Below, in pieces: positions 1-7,474 of a DNA stretch of 64,000 nt; position 1 is the first letter of the stretch; each line of letters opens with the position of its first letter. This DNA is from Sphingobacterium detergens. GTDB lineage: Bacteria > Bacteroidota > Bacteroidia > Sphingobacteriales > Sphingobacteriaceae. The notes under the pieces are model-generated. The model saw nothing but the letters and a program-made list of their open reading frames with translations. It made no database searches and was not told where the DNA came from. The stretch spans positions 248,001 to 312,000 of the forward strand of contig NZ_RAPY01000001.1 in the NCBI RefSeq assembly GCF_003610355.1, in the 5' to 3' direction. The position numbers and the translations under genes were made by a program.

Positions 1-47
1 ATAAATAAGCCTAAGCCTAGCACTAATAATAAAAATACCTGTTTCAT
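1..47 (-). CDS. Exported protein, N-terminal fragment only
   Basis: On the minus strand an ATG at 47-45 opens a frame reading MKQVFLLLVLGLGLF before it leaves the window. A basic start followed by a leucine-rich stretch is the beginning of a signal peptide or membrane anchor. A GGAG about 7 bases before the ATG (minus strand) is a good ribosome binding site, which is unusual enough in this phylum to support the start. The function cannot be told from 15 residues. It is read in the same direction as the mechanosensitive channel gene, with a 238-base gap that contains a possible terminator. Confidence 0.5.
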   Translation of the reverse strand, partial: MKQVFLLLVLGLGLF

Positions 48-270
48 CGCATTTCTCCATTCTTGTTTTTAAGATATACGAAGCAAACACCTGCATTGGT
101 TTTGAGCATTTAAAAATTATTTGCAAATTTGCTTTATTAGTGATAAGATGCCTGGATAACATTACCTAATACTTCAATTAAAACCGGCTCTAAAATAGCT
201 ATCTGCTGATTTATCCACACACGGAAAGTGATAAGGATGCCGCGGTGGGAGGTATCCGATACCGCTATGC

Positions 271-300
271 AAAAACTGTCGCCAGCTAGGCCGTGCTGGC
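271..300 (-). terminator. Possible terminator of the mechanosensitive channel gene
   Basis: GCCAGC (295-300 read on minus) pairs with GCTGGC (281-286), followed five bases later by TTTTT on the minus strand. The stop codon lies inside the stem-loop. The stem is only 6 bp, so this is a modest candidate. The rest of 48-270 shows no gene that I can support. Confidence 0.4.
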
Positions 301-1596
301 CTGTTGCGCGCCGAGCAGCCGGAGATCGTCGGATGCCGGTAGTTCAAATACCTGCAGGTGAAAGTGTTTAATGGCAGCCAATAGGTGGTCAAAAATATCG
401 GCCATTGTATCTTCGAAATAAGCCCATTGTGTACCCTTGGTAAACATGTAGAGTTCCAGCGGAATACCGTATTCACTAGGTGCGAGCTGGCGCACTAACA
501 GGGTTAATTCTTGATGGATATTGGGGTTATGCTTGGCATAGGCGAGTACATAGGCCCTGAACAGACCGATATTGGTCATCCTGCGGCCATTGACGGGCGA
601 GGAGCTGTCGGTATTCCAGGTTTTATTGTAATCAGCAATCTCGCGTTCACGTTTTTCGATATAGGGAGCCAGTAAGCGGATCTTTTTTAATGCCGTGATT
701 TCCTCCTCACTGAGGTAGCGCACCGAAGACATTTTAATGTTCAATGCCCGCTTTATCCGACGGCCGCCCGTCTCTTGCATCCCACGATAGTTTTTGAATG
801 AATCGCTTAGCAAGGTATAGGTCGGTATGGTGACAATAGTCTTGTCCCAGTTCTGTATCTTCACATTGTTGAGATTGATCTGCAACACGTCGCCGTCCAC
901 ACCATATTTAGGCATTTCTATCCAGTCTCCCACGCGGACCGAGTCATTGGCCGAGACCTGAATACTGGCCACAAAGCCCAGAATAGTGTCCTTAAATACC
1001 AGCATGAGGATGGCGGACGCCGCCCCCAGCGATACCAGAAAAGACCATGGCGAATTGCCCGTCAGCAGGGAAACGGCCAGCGTGCCAATTACAAAAATCA
1101 AAAAGATCTGTATCACCTGCAGGTAGCTGTCGATGGGCTTGTCTTTGAACGCATTGGAGCTGCGAAAAATATCGCGGCAGGTTTTTAACAGGCTATTGAC
1201 CAGATGATAGATGGTCAGCAACACCACGATATCCAGCAACTTGACAAGGGCAGCGGTCAGCACCGGAAAACCAAGGAAGATCACCGGAAGCAGCTGCAGT
1301 GTGAGCAGCACGAGTATAGTGCGGCTCAGGCGTACATGCACCTTGTTTTCCAACAGAAAATCGTCCCATTTGGTTGAGGTCCGTCGGGCAATCCTGTTCA
1401 ATGCGGAATAAAAGACCTTGCGCATGATATAATCGAATGCATAGAGCAGCACTGCGAAAGCGAAAAGTAATCCAGCGGCCGTAACAATATGCGCCTGCTG
1501 ATCGGGTAAACCTAATTTGGTAAAGAGATCGAAAATGTACTGATAAATTGAACTTGTTGGTTGTTCACTGAAGTTAAGCATGTCTAAATTTTTCAT
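286..1596 (-). CDS. Mechanosensitive ion channel, MscS superfamily (YbdG/MscM-like)
   Basis: Inner-membrane channel expected to open under membrane tension and release solutes on osmotic downshock. The N-terminal half has about four to five hydrophobic helices. The MscS beta domain follows around residues 215-285 with VRVGDWIEMPKYGVDG, NWDKTIVTIPTY and SDSFKNYRGMQE, phrases I recall as typical of the E. coli YbdG branch. The length (about 436 aa) also fits YbdG (about 415). A longer frame begins at a TTG at 1608, but that overlaps a promoter -7-like element (1606-1613), so the ATG at 1596 is preferred. It is divergent from gpsA and the glucosylglycerol gene, which suits a role in getting rid of that osmolyte, although this link is inference. 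Confident on family, moderate on subfamily. Confidence 0.9.
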   Translation of the reverse strand: MKNLDMLNFSEQPTSSIYQYIFDLFTKLGLPDQQAHIVTAAGLLFAFAVLLYAFDYIMRKVFYSALNRIARRTSTKWDDFLLENKVHVRLSRTILVLLTLQLLPVIFLGFPVLTAALVKLLDIVVLLTIYHLVNSLLKTCRDIFRSSNAFKDKPIDSYLQVIQIFLIFVIGTLAVSLLTGNSPWSFLVSLGAASAILMLVFKDTILGFVASIQVSANDSVRVGDWIEMPKYGVDGDVLQINLNNVKIQNWDKTIVTIPTYTLLSDSFKNYRGMQETGGRRIKRALNIKMSSVRYLSEEEITALKKIRLLAPYIEKREREIADYNKTWNTDSSSPVNGRRMTNIGLFRAYVLAYAKHNPNIHQELTLLVRQLAPSEYGIPLELYMFTKGTQWAYFEDTMADIFDHLLAAIKHFHLQVFELPASDDLRLLGAQQASTA

Positions 1597-1605
1597 ATGA
1601 ACAGA

Positions 1606-1613
1606 CAAATTTA
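1606..1613 (-). promoter_or_regulatory. Bacteroidota -7 element for the mechanosensitive channel
   Basis: Read on the minus strand, TAAATTTG matches TAnnTTTG. No matching -33 TTTG is seen about 20 bp upstream, so the promoter is only half supported. If it is real, transcription starts close to the ATG at 1596, giving a very short or absent leader. Confidence 0.35.
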
Positions 1614-1666
1614 CGGAGAAATATAAAAACGGGTTTTGAGGTGGAAAATACCCTTTTATACCTATT

Positions 1667-1711
1667 TTTAAGCTTAAAGTTTGCTTATTGATTAAATTTT
1701 ACGTATATTTG
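1667..1711 (+). promoter_or_regulatory. Promoter of the gpsA-ggpPS operon with adjoining palindrome
   Basis: TTTG at 1680-1683 and TATATTTG at 1704-1711 are separated by exactly 20 bp, a full match to the Bacteroidota sigma-A consensus. A 12-bp perfect palindrome, TTTAAGCTTAAA (1667-1678), ends one base before the -33 box and is a candidate regulator site. The predicted transcript would start near 1717, leaving a leader of about 60 bases that includes a short frame MAKIFCFAS (1731-1760). Confidence 0.65.
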
Positions 1712-1774
1712 TAAATTAATAGATAACCCGATGGCGAAAATTTTCTGTTTCGCGTCTTAAAAACCCCCAACGAT

Positions 1775-2764
1775 TTGAATGAGATTAGTGTGATAGGTGG
1801 TGGGAGTTGGGCCACGGCCCTGGTTAAAATTTTGACAGAAAATAGCATTTATACCAACTGGTACATGCGGCGTTCCGAGCAGGTGCGCGCGATAAACCAG
1901 GATGCTATTAACCCTGACTACCTATCGTTTTTAAAACTTGACAATACAAAAATTTATGCGTCCGATCAGCTGGACGAGATCGTGGCCCGATCGAAAGTAA
2001 TTCTTTTCGTCGTGCCCAGTGCGCATCTGGACAGTGTTTGCGCCGCAATCCCCAAAGAGGACCTTGCTGAAAAATTTGTCATCACCGCCATCAAAGGGAC
2101 CGTCGGCCCCGAAAATCTGCTCCCAAGTGCTTATCTCGCCCGGTATTTTGAACTGAAAGATTTTCAGCAGGCGATCATTGCAGGGCCTTGTCATGCCGAA
2201 GAAATCGCGCGGAACAAGAAAACCTATATGACGCTGTGCGGTCCGAATGAAACTTTTATCAGTAAGATTTCCAGTGGGTTTGCTTCAAGCTATATGCAGG
2301 TGAATTATAGTCCCGACACCCTAGGTGTGGAGTACGCAGCCATTTACAAAAATGTGGTCGGCATTGTCTGTGGCATGGCCGAAGGACTGCATTATGGCGA
2401 TAATTTTATGGCGGTGCTGGTTGCCAATGCCATTGATGAACTGGGACTGCTATTGCGTGCCGTCGGTGCACCCCATGTCCGGCTGGGCAGCTCTACCTAT
2501 TTGGGCGACTTATTGGTGACGGGTTACTCCGCACATAGCCGCAACCGGACTTTTGGTAAATACCTTGGCCAGGGGTATTCGGTTTTCGAAGCCCGTCAGC
2601 TCATGGGCATGGTCGCCGAAGGATATTTTGCAACCAAGGGGCTGATGGCGACGGTCACGAGCCTTGGACTCAATTTACCCTTGTTACAGACAGCCTACCG
2701 TGTGCTATATAACCATATGGCTGCAATTGATGAATTTAAACTTTTAGAAAGGAATATAAGATAA
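1775..2764 (+). CDS. gpsA: NAD(P)-dependent glycerol-3-phosphate dehydrogenase
   Basis: Cytoplasmic enzyme reducing dihydroxyacetone phosphate to sn-glycerol-3-phosphate. The nucleotide-binding loop GGGSWATAL is at residues 8-16, followed by VPSAHLD, AIKGT, AGPCHAEEIA and the active-site region AIYKNVVGI with the catalytic lysine. At 329 aa the length is normal for GpsA. The start is a TTG at 1775; no in-frame ATG lies between the upstream stop (1724) and the Rossmann strand. Its stop is one base from the ATG of the next gene, so the two are co-translated or tightly co-transcribed. Glycerol-3-phosphate normally feeds phospholipid synthesis, but the neighbour uses it as glycosyl acceptor, suggesting a dedicated supply for osmolyte synthesis. 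A second housekeeping gpsA elsewhere in the genome would support that. Confidence 0.93.
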   Translation: MNEISVIGGGSWATALVKILTENSIYTNWYMRRSEQVRAINQDAINPDYLSFLKLDNTKIYASDQLDEIVARSKVILFVVPSAHLDSVCAAIPKEDLAEKFVITAIKGTVGPENLLPSAYLARYFELKDFQQAIIAGPCHAEEIARNKKTYMTLCGPNETFISKISSGFASSYMQVNYSPDTLGVEYAAIYKNVVGIVCGMAEGLHYGDNFMAVLVANAIDELGLLLRAVGAPHVRLGSSTYLGDLLVTGYSAHSRNRTFGKYLGQGYSVFEARQLMGMVAEGYFATKGLMATVTSLGLNLPLLQTAYRVLYNHMAAIDEFKLLERNIR

Positions 2765-2765
2765 T

Positions 2766-5015
2766 ATGCTATTAGCAACAGATTTAGATGGAACTTTTTT
2801 AGGCGGAAAGATGGAAGACCGCCTCAGATTATATAGACTGATCAAGGCCAGCCCGAATATGCAGCTGGTTTTTGTAACCGGAAGAGGGCTGGAGTCGGTA
2901 TTGCCGCTACTGAGCGATCCGCTCATTCCGGTGCCGGACTTCATTATCGCGGATGTGGGCGCCACAGTCGTTAACGGCCATAGCCTGGAAGCAATTGAAC
3001 CGCTGCAAAGTGAGATTGAGGAAAAATGGCCGCAGACTTATGCAATCCGGGCAGCGCTGGAGGAAATACCGCAGTTGAATTACCAACATGTGCCACAGCA
3101 GCGCCGCAGTTCATTTTATTATGAAGCAGGGGTTGACCATAGTCTGGTGCAGCAGGTGGCTGACAGGTATGACTGTGATATTATTACTTCAGCCGATAAA
3201 TACCTGGACTTGCTCCCTAGAGGTGTCAATAAGGGGACAACATTAAAGAAGCTGGTTGAATTTTTGGCCGTCGATCCAGATGATGTGATGGTGGCCGGTG
3301 ATACCCTTAATGACCTGGCCTTATTTCAGATCGGTTTTCGGGGTGTTGCGGTCGGAAAGTCCGAACCGGGCTTGCTACAGGCCATCGATCAATTGGATAC
3401 AGCGTACAGCGCAGAAGCTGCCGGGGCAGGCGGTATATTGGAATATATGGGCAAATACCGCCCGTTTCAGCAGTTGATTCGTGGAGAACAAAAATTAGTG
3501 CCTCAAAAAAGAAGGTCCAAAAAATCCGATCAGCTGGTGATGGTCTACCATCGGCTGCCTTTTGAAAAGGAATCGATCAATGGTAAGACGGTGCGGGTAG
3601 CACCCAAAAGCCCAAATGGCATTATTCCCTCGCTGCTGGGCTTATTTGAAAAGGGACGGTCCGGTCTCTGGATCGGGGAGGAAGTCATCCAGCAGGACGG
3701 GCAGCCGGTTCCAAATCAGCTGGTGGATGAAAGCCGGTACCCTAATCTGGTCGCTTCCACCATATCGCTGTCAAAAGAGGATATCGATAAGTTCTATCGT
3801 GTATTCTCCAAGGAGGCGTTCTGGCCGACGATCTTTTCCTTTGTGGACCGGGCAAAGTTCAACCACGAGGACTGGGACCATTACCTGATGATCAACAAGC
3901 GCTTTGCCGAGCGGATCGCTCGCGAGGCCGACGAGGAGGCGCTGGTCTGGATCCATGAGTATAATCTGTGGATGGTACCTTCTTTTTTAAAGACGATGCG
4001 TCCCGATCTGAAAATTGGCTTTTTTCACCATACGGCATTTCCGGCAGCAGATATTTTTAATATTATTCCCTGGCGCAAGGAGATTATCGGCAGCCTGCTG
4101 CTCTGTGATTTTGTCAGTTTTCATATCCCACGTTATGTGGAGAATTTTGTGGATGTGATCCGCAGCCATACGCCGTTTAAAGTGGTCAAAAAAGTAGACG
4201 TCGCCAATCAGTTTCTGACCTATAGCTGTGCGCTGGGTGTCGATCAGATGACCAAGATCATTGAGGTGGACGGGCGGCAGATCAGGCTGGGGGCACAGCC
4301 GGTGGGTGTCAACAGGGATCATATCGAACAGATTTTGACGGATGATAACGTGAAAGCGGAGATCCATACGCTCAAAGAGCGCAAAGCTGAATCGGGAATA
4401 ACGCGTATCATATCCATCGAGCGCCTGGATTATGTCAAAGGACCATTGGAAAAAATTCAGGCTTTTGGCGAATTTCTTGCCGAGTATCCTGAATTTAGGG
4501 GCAAGATTGAACTGGTCAATGTCTGTACACCGCCATCGCAAGGGATGACGATCTATGATGAAATCCGCGACCAGGTGAATCAGGCTGTGGGTGAGATCAA
4601 TGGTAAATATGCGACGATGAACTGGACCCCGATCCAATATTTTTACAGGGCACTACCCTTTGAGGAAGTGGTCAAGCACTATGCGTTGAGCGATATTGCC
4701 TGGATTACGCCTTTGCGTGACGGGCTGAATCTGGTCGCCAAGGAATACATTGCAACTCATGGACTACTGGAAACTGCTGGGGTCCTTGTGCTTTCGGAAT
4801 TTGCAGGTGCTTCGGTTGAGTTGCCTTATGCTATATTGACCAATCCCTATGACCGCAAGAGCATGAAAGATGCGCTGTTGAAAGCTTTGGTCATGGAACC
4901 TGGGGAAGCTCAGGTCAGAGCGCGTAGGCTGTATGAGCATATTGAGCACTACGATATCCATTATTGGGGGCGGGATTTTGTCAAAGAGCTCGAGAAATCG
5001 GGTAAGCGGCCATAA
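2766..5015 (+). CDS. ggpPS: Bifunctional glucosylglycerol-phosphate phosphatase/synthase (HAD + GT20)
   Basis: Predicted to join ADP-glucose and glycerol-3-phosphate to glucosylglycerol phosphate and then dephosphorylate it to the compatible solute glucosylglycerol. Residues 1-240 form a sucrose-phosphatase-like HAD phosphatase: DLDGT at 6-10, VTGRG, VNKGTTL and GDTLND near 178-183. From about residue 255 to the end is a GT20 glycosyltransferase beginning MVYHRLPFEKE and SPNGIIPSLLGLFEKG. That last phrase resembles GgpS more than trehalose-phosphate synthase OtsA, which usually has a GGL loop there. The domain order phosphatase-synthase is that known for GgpPS of Marinobacter and Stenotrophomonas. 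The gpsA gene immediately upstream supplies the acceptor, which argues for glycerol phosphate rather than glucose-6-phosphate. Alternative: a fused trehalose synthase/phosphatase. Confidence 0.8.
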   Translation: MLLATDLDGTFLGGKMEDRLRLYRLIKASPNMQLVFVTGRGLESVLPLLSDPLIPVPDFIIADVGATVVNGHSLEAIEPLQSEIEEKWPQTYAIRAALEEIPQLNYQHVPQQRRSSFYYEAGVDHSLVQQVADRYDCDIITSADKYLDLLPRGVNKGTTLKKLVEFLAVDPDDVMVAGDTLNDLALFQIGFRGVAVGKSEPGLLQAIDQLDTAYSAEAAGAGGILEYMGKYRPFQQLIRGEQKLVPQKRRSKKSDQLVMVYHRLPFEKESINGKTVRVAPKSPNGIIPSLLGLFEKGRSGLWIGEEVIQQDGQPVPNQLVDESRYPNLVASTISLSKEDIDKFYRVFSKEAFWPTIFSFVDRAKFNHEDWDHYLMINKRFAERIAREADEEALVWIHEYNLWMVPSFLKTMRPDLKIGFFHHTAFPAADIFNIIPWRKEIIGSLLLCDFVSFHIPRYVENFVDVIRSHTPFKVVKKVDVANQFLTYSCALGVDQMTKIIEVDGRQIRLGAQPVGVNRDHIEQILTDDNVKAEIHTLKERKAESGITRIISIERLDYVKGPLEKIQAFGEFLAEYPEFRGKIELVNVCTPPSQGMTIYDEIRDQVNQAVGEINGKYATMNWTPIQYFYRALPFEEVVKHYALSDIAWITPLRDGLNLVAKEYIATHGLLETAGVLVLSEFAGASVELPYAILTNPYDRKSMKDALLKALVMEPGEAQVRARRLYEHIEHYDIHYWGRDFVKELEKSGKRP

Positions 5016-5023
5016 ATAACAAA

Positions 5024-5046
5024 GCGGGGGCTAATCTAGTCCCCGC
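5024..5046 (+). terminator. Terminator of the gpsA-ggpPS operon
   Basis: GCGGGG (5024-5029) pairs with CCCCGC (5041-5046) nine bases after the stop codon, followed by AATTGTTT. The stem is GC-rich but the T-run is weak. Confidence 0.6.
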
Positions 5047-5125
5047 AATTGTTTAACGCAATAAGCCAAGGGTTAAACTGGCGGTATAGCGTGACCGGCC
5101 TCTTTCAATGGTCCCCAGAGACTGG

Positions 5126-5153
5126 AAAAGGCAGCCTCCTCTGGCTGCCTTTT
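5126..5153. terminator. Bidirectional intrinsic terminator
   Basis: An 11-bp perfect inverted repeat, AAAAGGCAGCC (5126-5136) and GGCTGCCTTTT (5143-5153), with a 6-base loop. It carries T-runs on both strands, so it can stop the plus-strand osmolyte operon and the minus-strand small gene ending at 5266. Confidence 0.75.
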
Positions 5154-5265
5154 CTCGTGCTTGTATTTTACCGTAATCATCCCGTTGTGATGCATCCGTC
5201 TAACAGGTTAGTGAAACAACACATTCTTCCGATTGCGTATTGAATTATAAATTGATCAAACGATA

Positions 5266-5514
5266 TTAATGGCTCAGTTGTAATTTTCCGATAAAGGGGC
5301 GGCTATCGATCGTCGTAATAGCTTCTTTAATGGAATAGCATAGCTGGTAGTTTTCGCTCAGCATTTTTTTGCTAGATTCTATTTTGCTGTTTTCAACCTT
5401 ATCAACAATCCAGGTTGGGTTTAACGGATCTGAATTAAATTTCGTGATTAAAACTGTAAATCCTTCTTTCTGAGCACTGATTAAAGTGTCTTTTGTGATG
5501 TCTACTATTTTCAT
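5266..5514 (-). CDS. Small hypothetical protein, 82 aa
   Basis: No family recognised. The protein begins MKIVDITKDTLISAQKEGFTVLI and looks like a compact soluble alpha/beta domain without signal peptide, membrane segment or cysteine pair (one Cys). It sits alone on the minus strand between two plus-strand operons, with a symmetric terminator just past its end at 5126-5153, which supports it being a transcribed gene. No Bacteroidota promoter was found upstream. Most of 5515-5810 holds nothing I can name apart from the promoter at its right end. Confidence 0.5.
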   Translation of the reverse strand: MKIVDITKDTLISAQKEGFTVLITKFNSDPLNPTWIVDKVENSKIESSKKMLSENYQLCYSIKEAITTIDSRPFIGKLQLSH

Positions 5515-5750
5515 AGTGAGATAAGATACGAAAAAAATAGGAAATAGGCTTTGCTTCGTTTAGTTGATGGCCTTATCAACATCCTTGCAATTGAACGAAA
5601 ATGGATCTTCTTTATGGATTCAGGGGCCTAAAGTGTGATGGTTCGGCGATCGGTTTATCCATCGTGATTCAGATTGTGAATAAATTAAATGTAACAAAAG
5701 GTGGTCTTTGGTTGCGTTATTCTACTGGTTTTATTAGAAATCCATCATAA

Positions 5751-5782
5751 ATTGACTTTCCTAAAAATAAAGCCTAATTTTG
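5751..5782 (+). promoter_or_regulatory. Promoter of the first ECF sigma/FecR/SusCD operon
   Basis: ATTG (5751-5754), a 20-bp spacer and TAATTTTG (5775-5782) fit the Bacteroidota consensus with one mismatch in the -33 box. It is 29 bases before the sigma gene's ATG, suggesting that the sigma gene is read by the housekeeping sigma factor. Confidence 0.55.
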
Positions 5783-5810
5783 AGTGATCAACAGTAACTA
5801 AACCATCAGA

Positions 5811-6338
5811 ATGAATGTAGCACATGTCAGACAATTGTTTACCCAGCTTTACGAAGAAAATTGGGTGAAGTTGTATGTACATGTTTTCCGGATGTTAAAT
5901 GATCGGGACGAGGCCCGTGATATTGTACAGGAAATATTTGCAAATCTCTGGGACCGTATGGAGCGGCTGGAAATCGAGCATTCGTATCAGGCTTATCTCT
6001 TTCGTTCGGCCCGTAATCTGGTGATCAACCGCATCGCAAGCCAAGATGTGGGACGTAAATATGAACATTACCTTGAACATGCAGCCCCAGCGCTTGAAAT
6101 TATGCCCGACGAGCTGCTGCGGGAGAAAGAATTAGCTGAGCAGATTGATCAAGCGATTGAAAAGCTGCCGCGCAAAATGGCTTTGATCTTCAAAAAAAGT
6201 CGTTTCGAACAACGGAGTTATCGGGAGATCGCCGAGGAACTTGATATCTCTGAGCAGACTGTCAAAAAGCAGATATACAATGCGTTGACGGTTTTAAGAA
6301 AAAAAATACGAACTATTTTCATTTTTTTCTACCACTAA
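5811..6338 (+). CDS. ECF RNA polymerase sigma factor, FecI-like
   Basis: Alternative sigma factor directing transcription of the adjacent SusC/SusD genes. The region-2 core lies around residues 10-75 (YVHVFRMLNDRDEARDIVQEIFANLW) and the region-4 helix-turn-helix around 115-165 (SYREIAEELDISEQTVKKQIYNAL). The length of 175 aa is typical. FecR begins 44 bases later, the usual sigma/anti-sigma order. In this system the sigma factor is held by FecR until the STN-bearing receptor binds ligand. Confidence 0.93.
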   Translation: MNVAHVRQLFTQLYEENWVKLYVHVFRMLNDRDEARDIVQEIFANLWDRMERLEIEHSYQAYLFRSARNLVINRIASQDVGRKYEHYLEHAAPALEIMPDELLREKELAEQIDQAIEKLPRKMALIFKKSRFEQRSYREIAEELDISEQTVKKQIYNALTVLRKKIRTIFIFFYH

Positions 6339-6382
6339 GTGGGTGTTATCCTGTCTTCTAAACTGTAAACAGGAAAGAACCT

Positions 6383-7435
6383 ATGAAGCAACGATTATCG
6401 AAACAATTACTGCAGAAGTATCAGCAGGGGATGTGCAGCGCCGAGGAAATGGCGTATGTCGAAAGTTGGTACAATCAGCTTAGCAAGGCAAATAACGCAA
6501 AAGATATTCCGGAACTTGATCTGGCTGCCGAAGATCGCTATTTCCAACAACATATTTTTGGGCCCGAATTGCGGGCCAATCGCCATAGGAGGGCCTATCT
6601 GAAGGTCGCGGCTAGTGTTGTATTCTTTTTGATGGCAGGCGCAGTCATGTACTTCTTTTCCGGACGCCAGCGATCCCCACAGCCACTGCCTTTTAGTGTC
6701 GGTCAATTCCAGGCCGATCTGCTGATCGGAAATGAAGTGGTCAGCCTGGACGAAAAGAAGCCGTTCAGCCCGGCATGGATGGAACAACGCAAGGGGGATC
6801 AAGTGGCAATCAAGACCAAAAAGGGGCAAGAATTCAAAATGGAACTTCCCGATGGTACGACGGTGTGGTTAAATGCCGACAGTAAGCTGGAAATCGGATC
6901 GGGATACAATGTACAGGAGCGGGCTGTATTCTTGGAGGGGGAAGCCTATTTTAAAGTGGCAAAAAATAAAGTGAAACCCTTTATTGTGCATGTAGGCAAG
7001 ACGAGCATTGAAGCCCTGGGGACTGCCTTCAATGTCAAGTTATACCCCAATGATAGTCAGCTCTTAACCACACAGCTTGATGAAGGAAAAATACGGGTCA
7101 GCAATGCCGGCCTGCAGGAGATTCTGCTCCCCGGACAGCGCATCCAGCTGAATGTACTGAATGGGGACTTCCAGCTTCAGCAAGAAAACAAACAGCAGGA
7201 TGCGGCCAACTGGAAAGATGGTTACTTTGAATTTGACCAGACACCGCTTCCTGAGATTTTGGCCGATCTGGCCCGTTGGTACAATTTTACCTATAGCCTG
7301 TCGCCCGTCTATAAAAATAAAGTGCTTAGCGGAAAAATCAGCAAAAAAGAGTCCTTTGCCGAAGTGCTGAAGATATTGCGGTTCGCCGGCATAAATTATA
7401 CAATCGACAAGGACAGACTCTTACTTGTTCCCTAA
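6383..7435 (+). CDS. FecR-family anti-sigma factor
   Basis: Inner-membrane regulator that holds the sigma factor from the cytoplasmic side and senses the receptor's STN domain from the periplasm. Residues 1-70 are a helical cytoplasmic part. One membrane helix is at about 72-92 (LKVAASVVFFLMAGAVMYFF). The FecR domain spans roughly 145-240 (MELPDGTTVWLNADSKLEIG, VFLEGEAYFKVAKNKVKPF), and a C-terminal DUF4974-type STN-interacting domain follows from about 280. It lies between the sigma gene and the SusC gene, 39 bases before the latter. Confidence 0.93.
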   Translation: MKQRLSKQLLQKYQQGMCSAEEMAYVESWYNQLSKANNAKDIPELDLAAEDRYFQQHIFGPELRANRHRRAYLKVAASVVFFLMAGAVMYFFSGRQRSPQPLPFSVGQFQADLLIGNEVVSLDEKKPFSPAWMEQRKGDQVAIKTKKGQEFKMELPDGTTVWLNADSKLEIGSGYNVQERAVFLEGEAYFKVAKNKVKPFIVHVGKTSIEALGTAFNVKLYPNDSQLLTTQLDEGKIRVSNAGLQEILLPGQRIQLNVLNGDFQLQQENKQQDAANWKDGYFEFDQTPLPEILADLARWYNFTYSLSPVYKNKVLSGKISKKESFAEVLKILRFAGINYTIDKDRLLLVP

Positions 7436-7474
7436 CCAAAGACCAAACAAACGAATTTTCAATCTAAATACCCT

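Noticed and set aside
1731-1760. Nine-codon frame MAKIFCFAS in the gpsA leader
   Set aside because: No evidence that it is translated; mentioned only in connection with the promoter.
3987-4637. 216-aa open frame on the minus strand
   Set aside because: Lies wholly inside the GT20 coding region, antisense; a by-product of its codon use.
2766-5015. Trehalose-6-phosphate synthase/phosphatase (OtsA-OtsB fusion)
   Set aside because: The HAD part is first in order, the N-terminal GT20 loop reads SPNGIIP rather than a GGL loop, and gpsA is the direct partner; glucosylglycerol is the better reading, though not proven.
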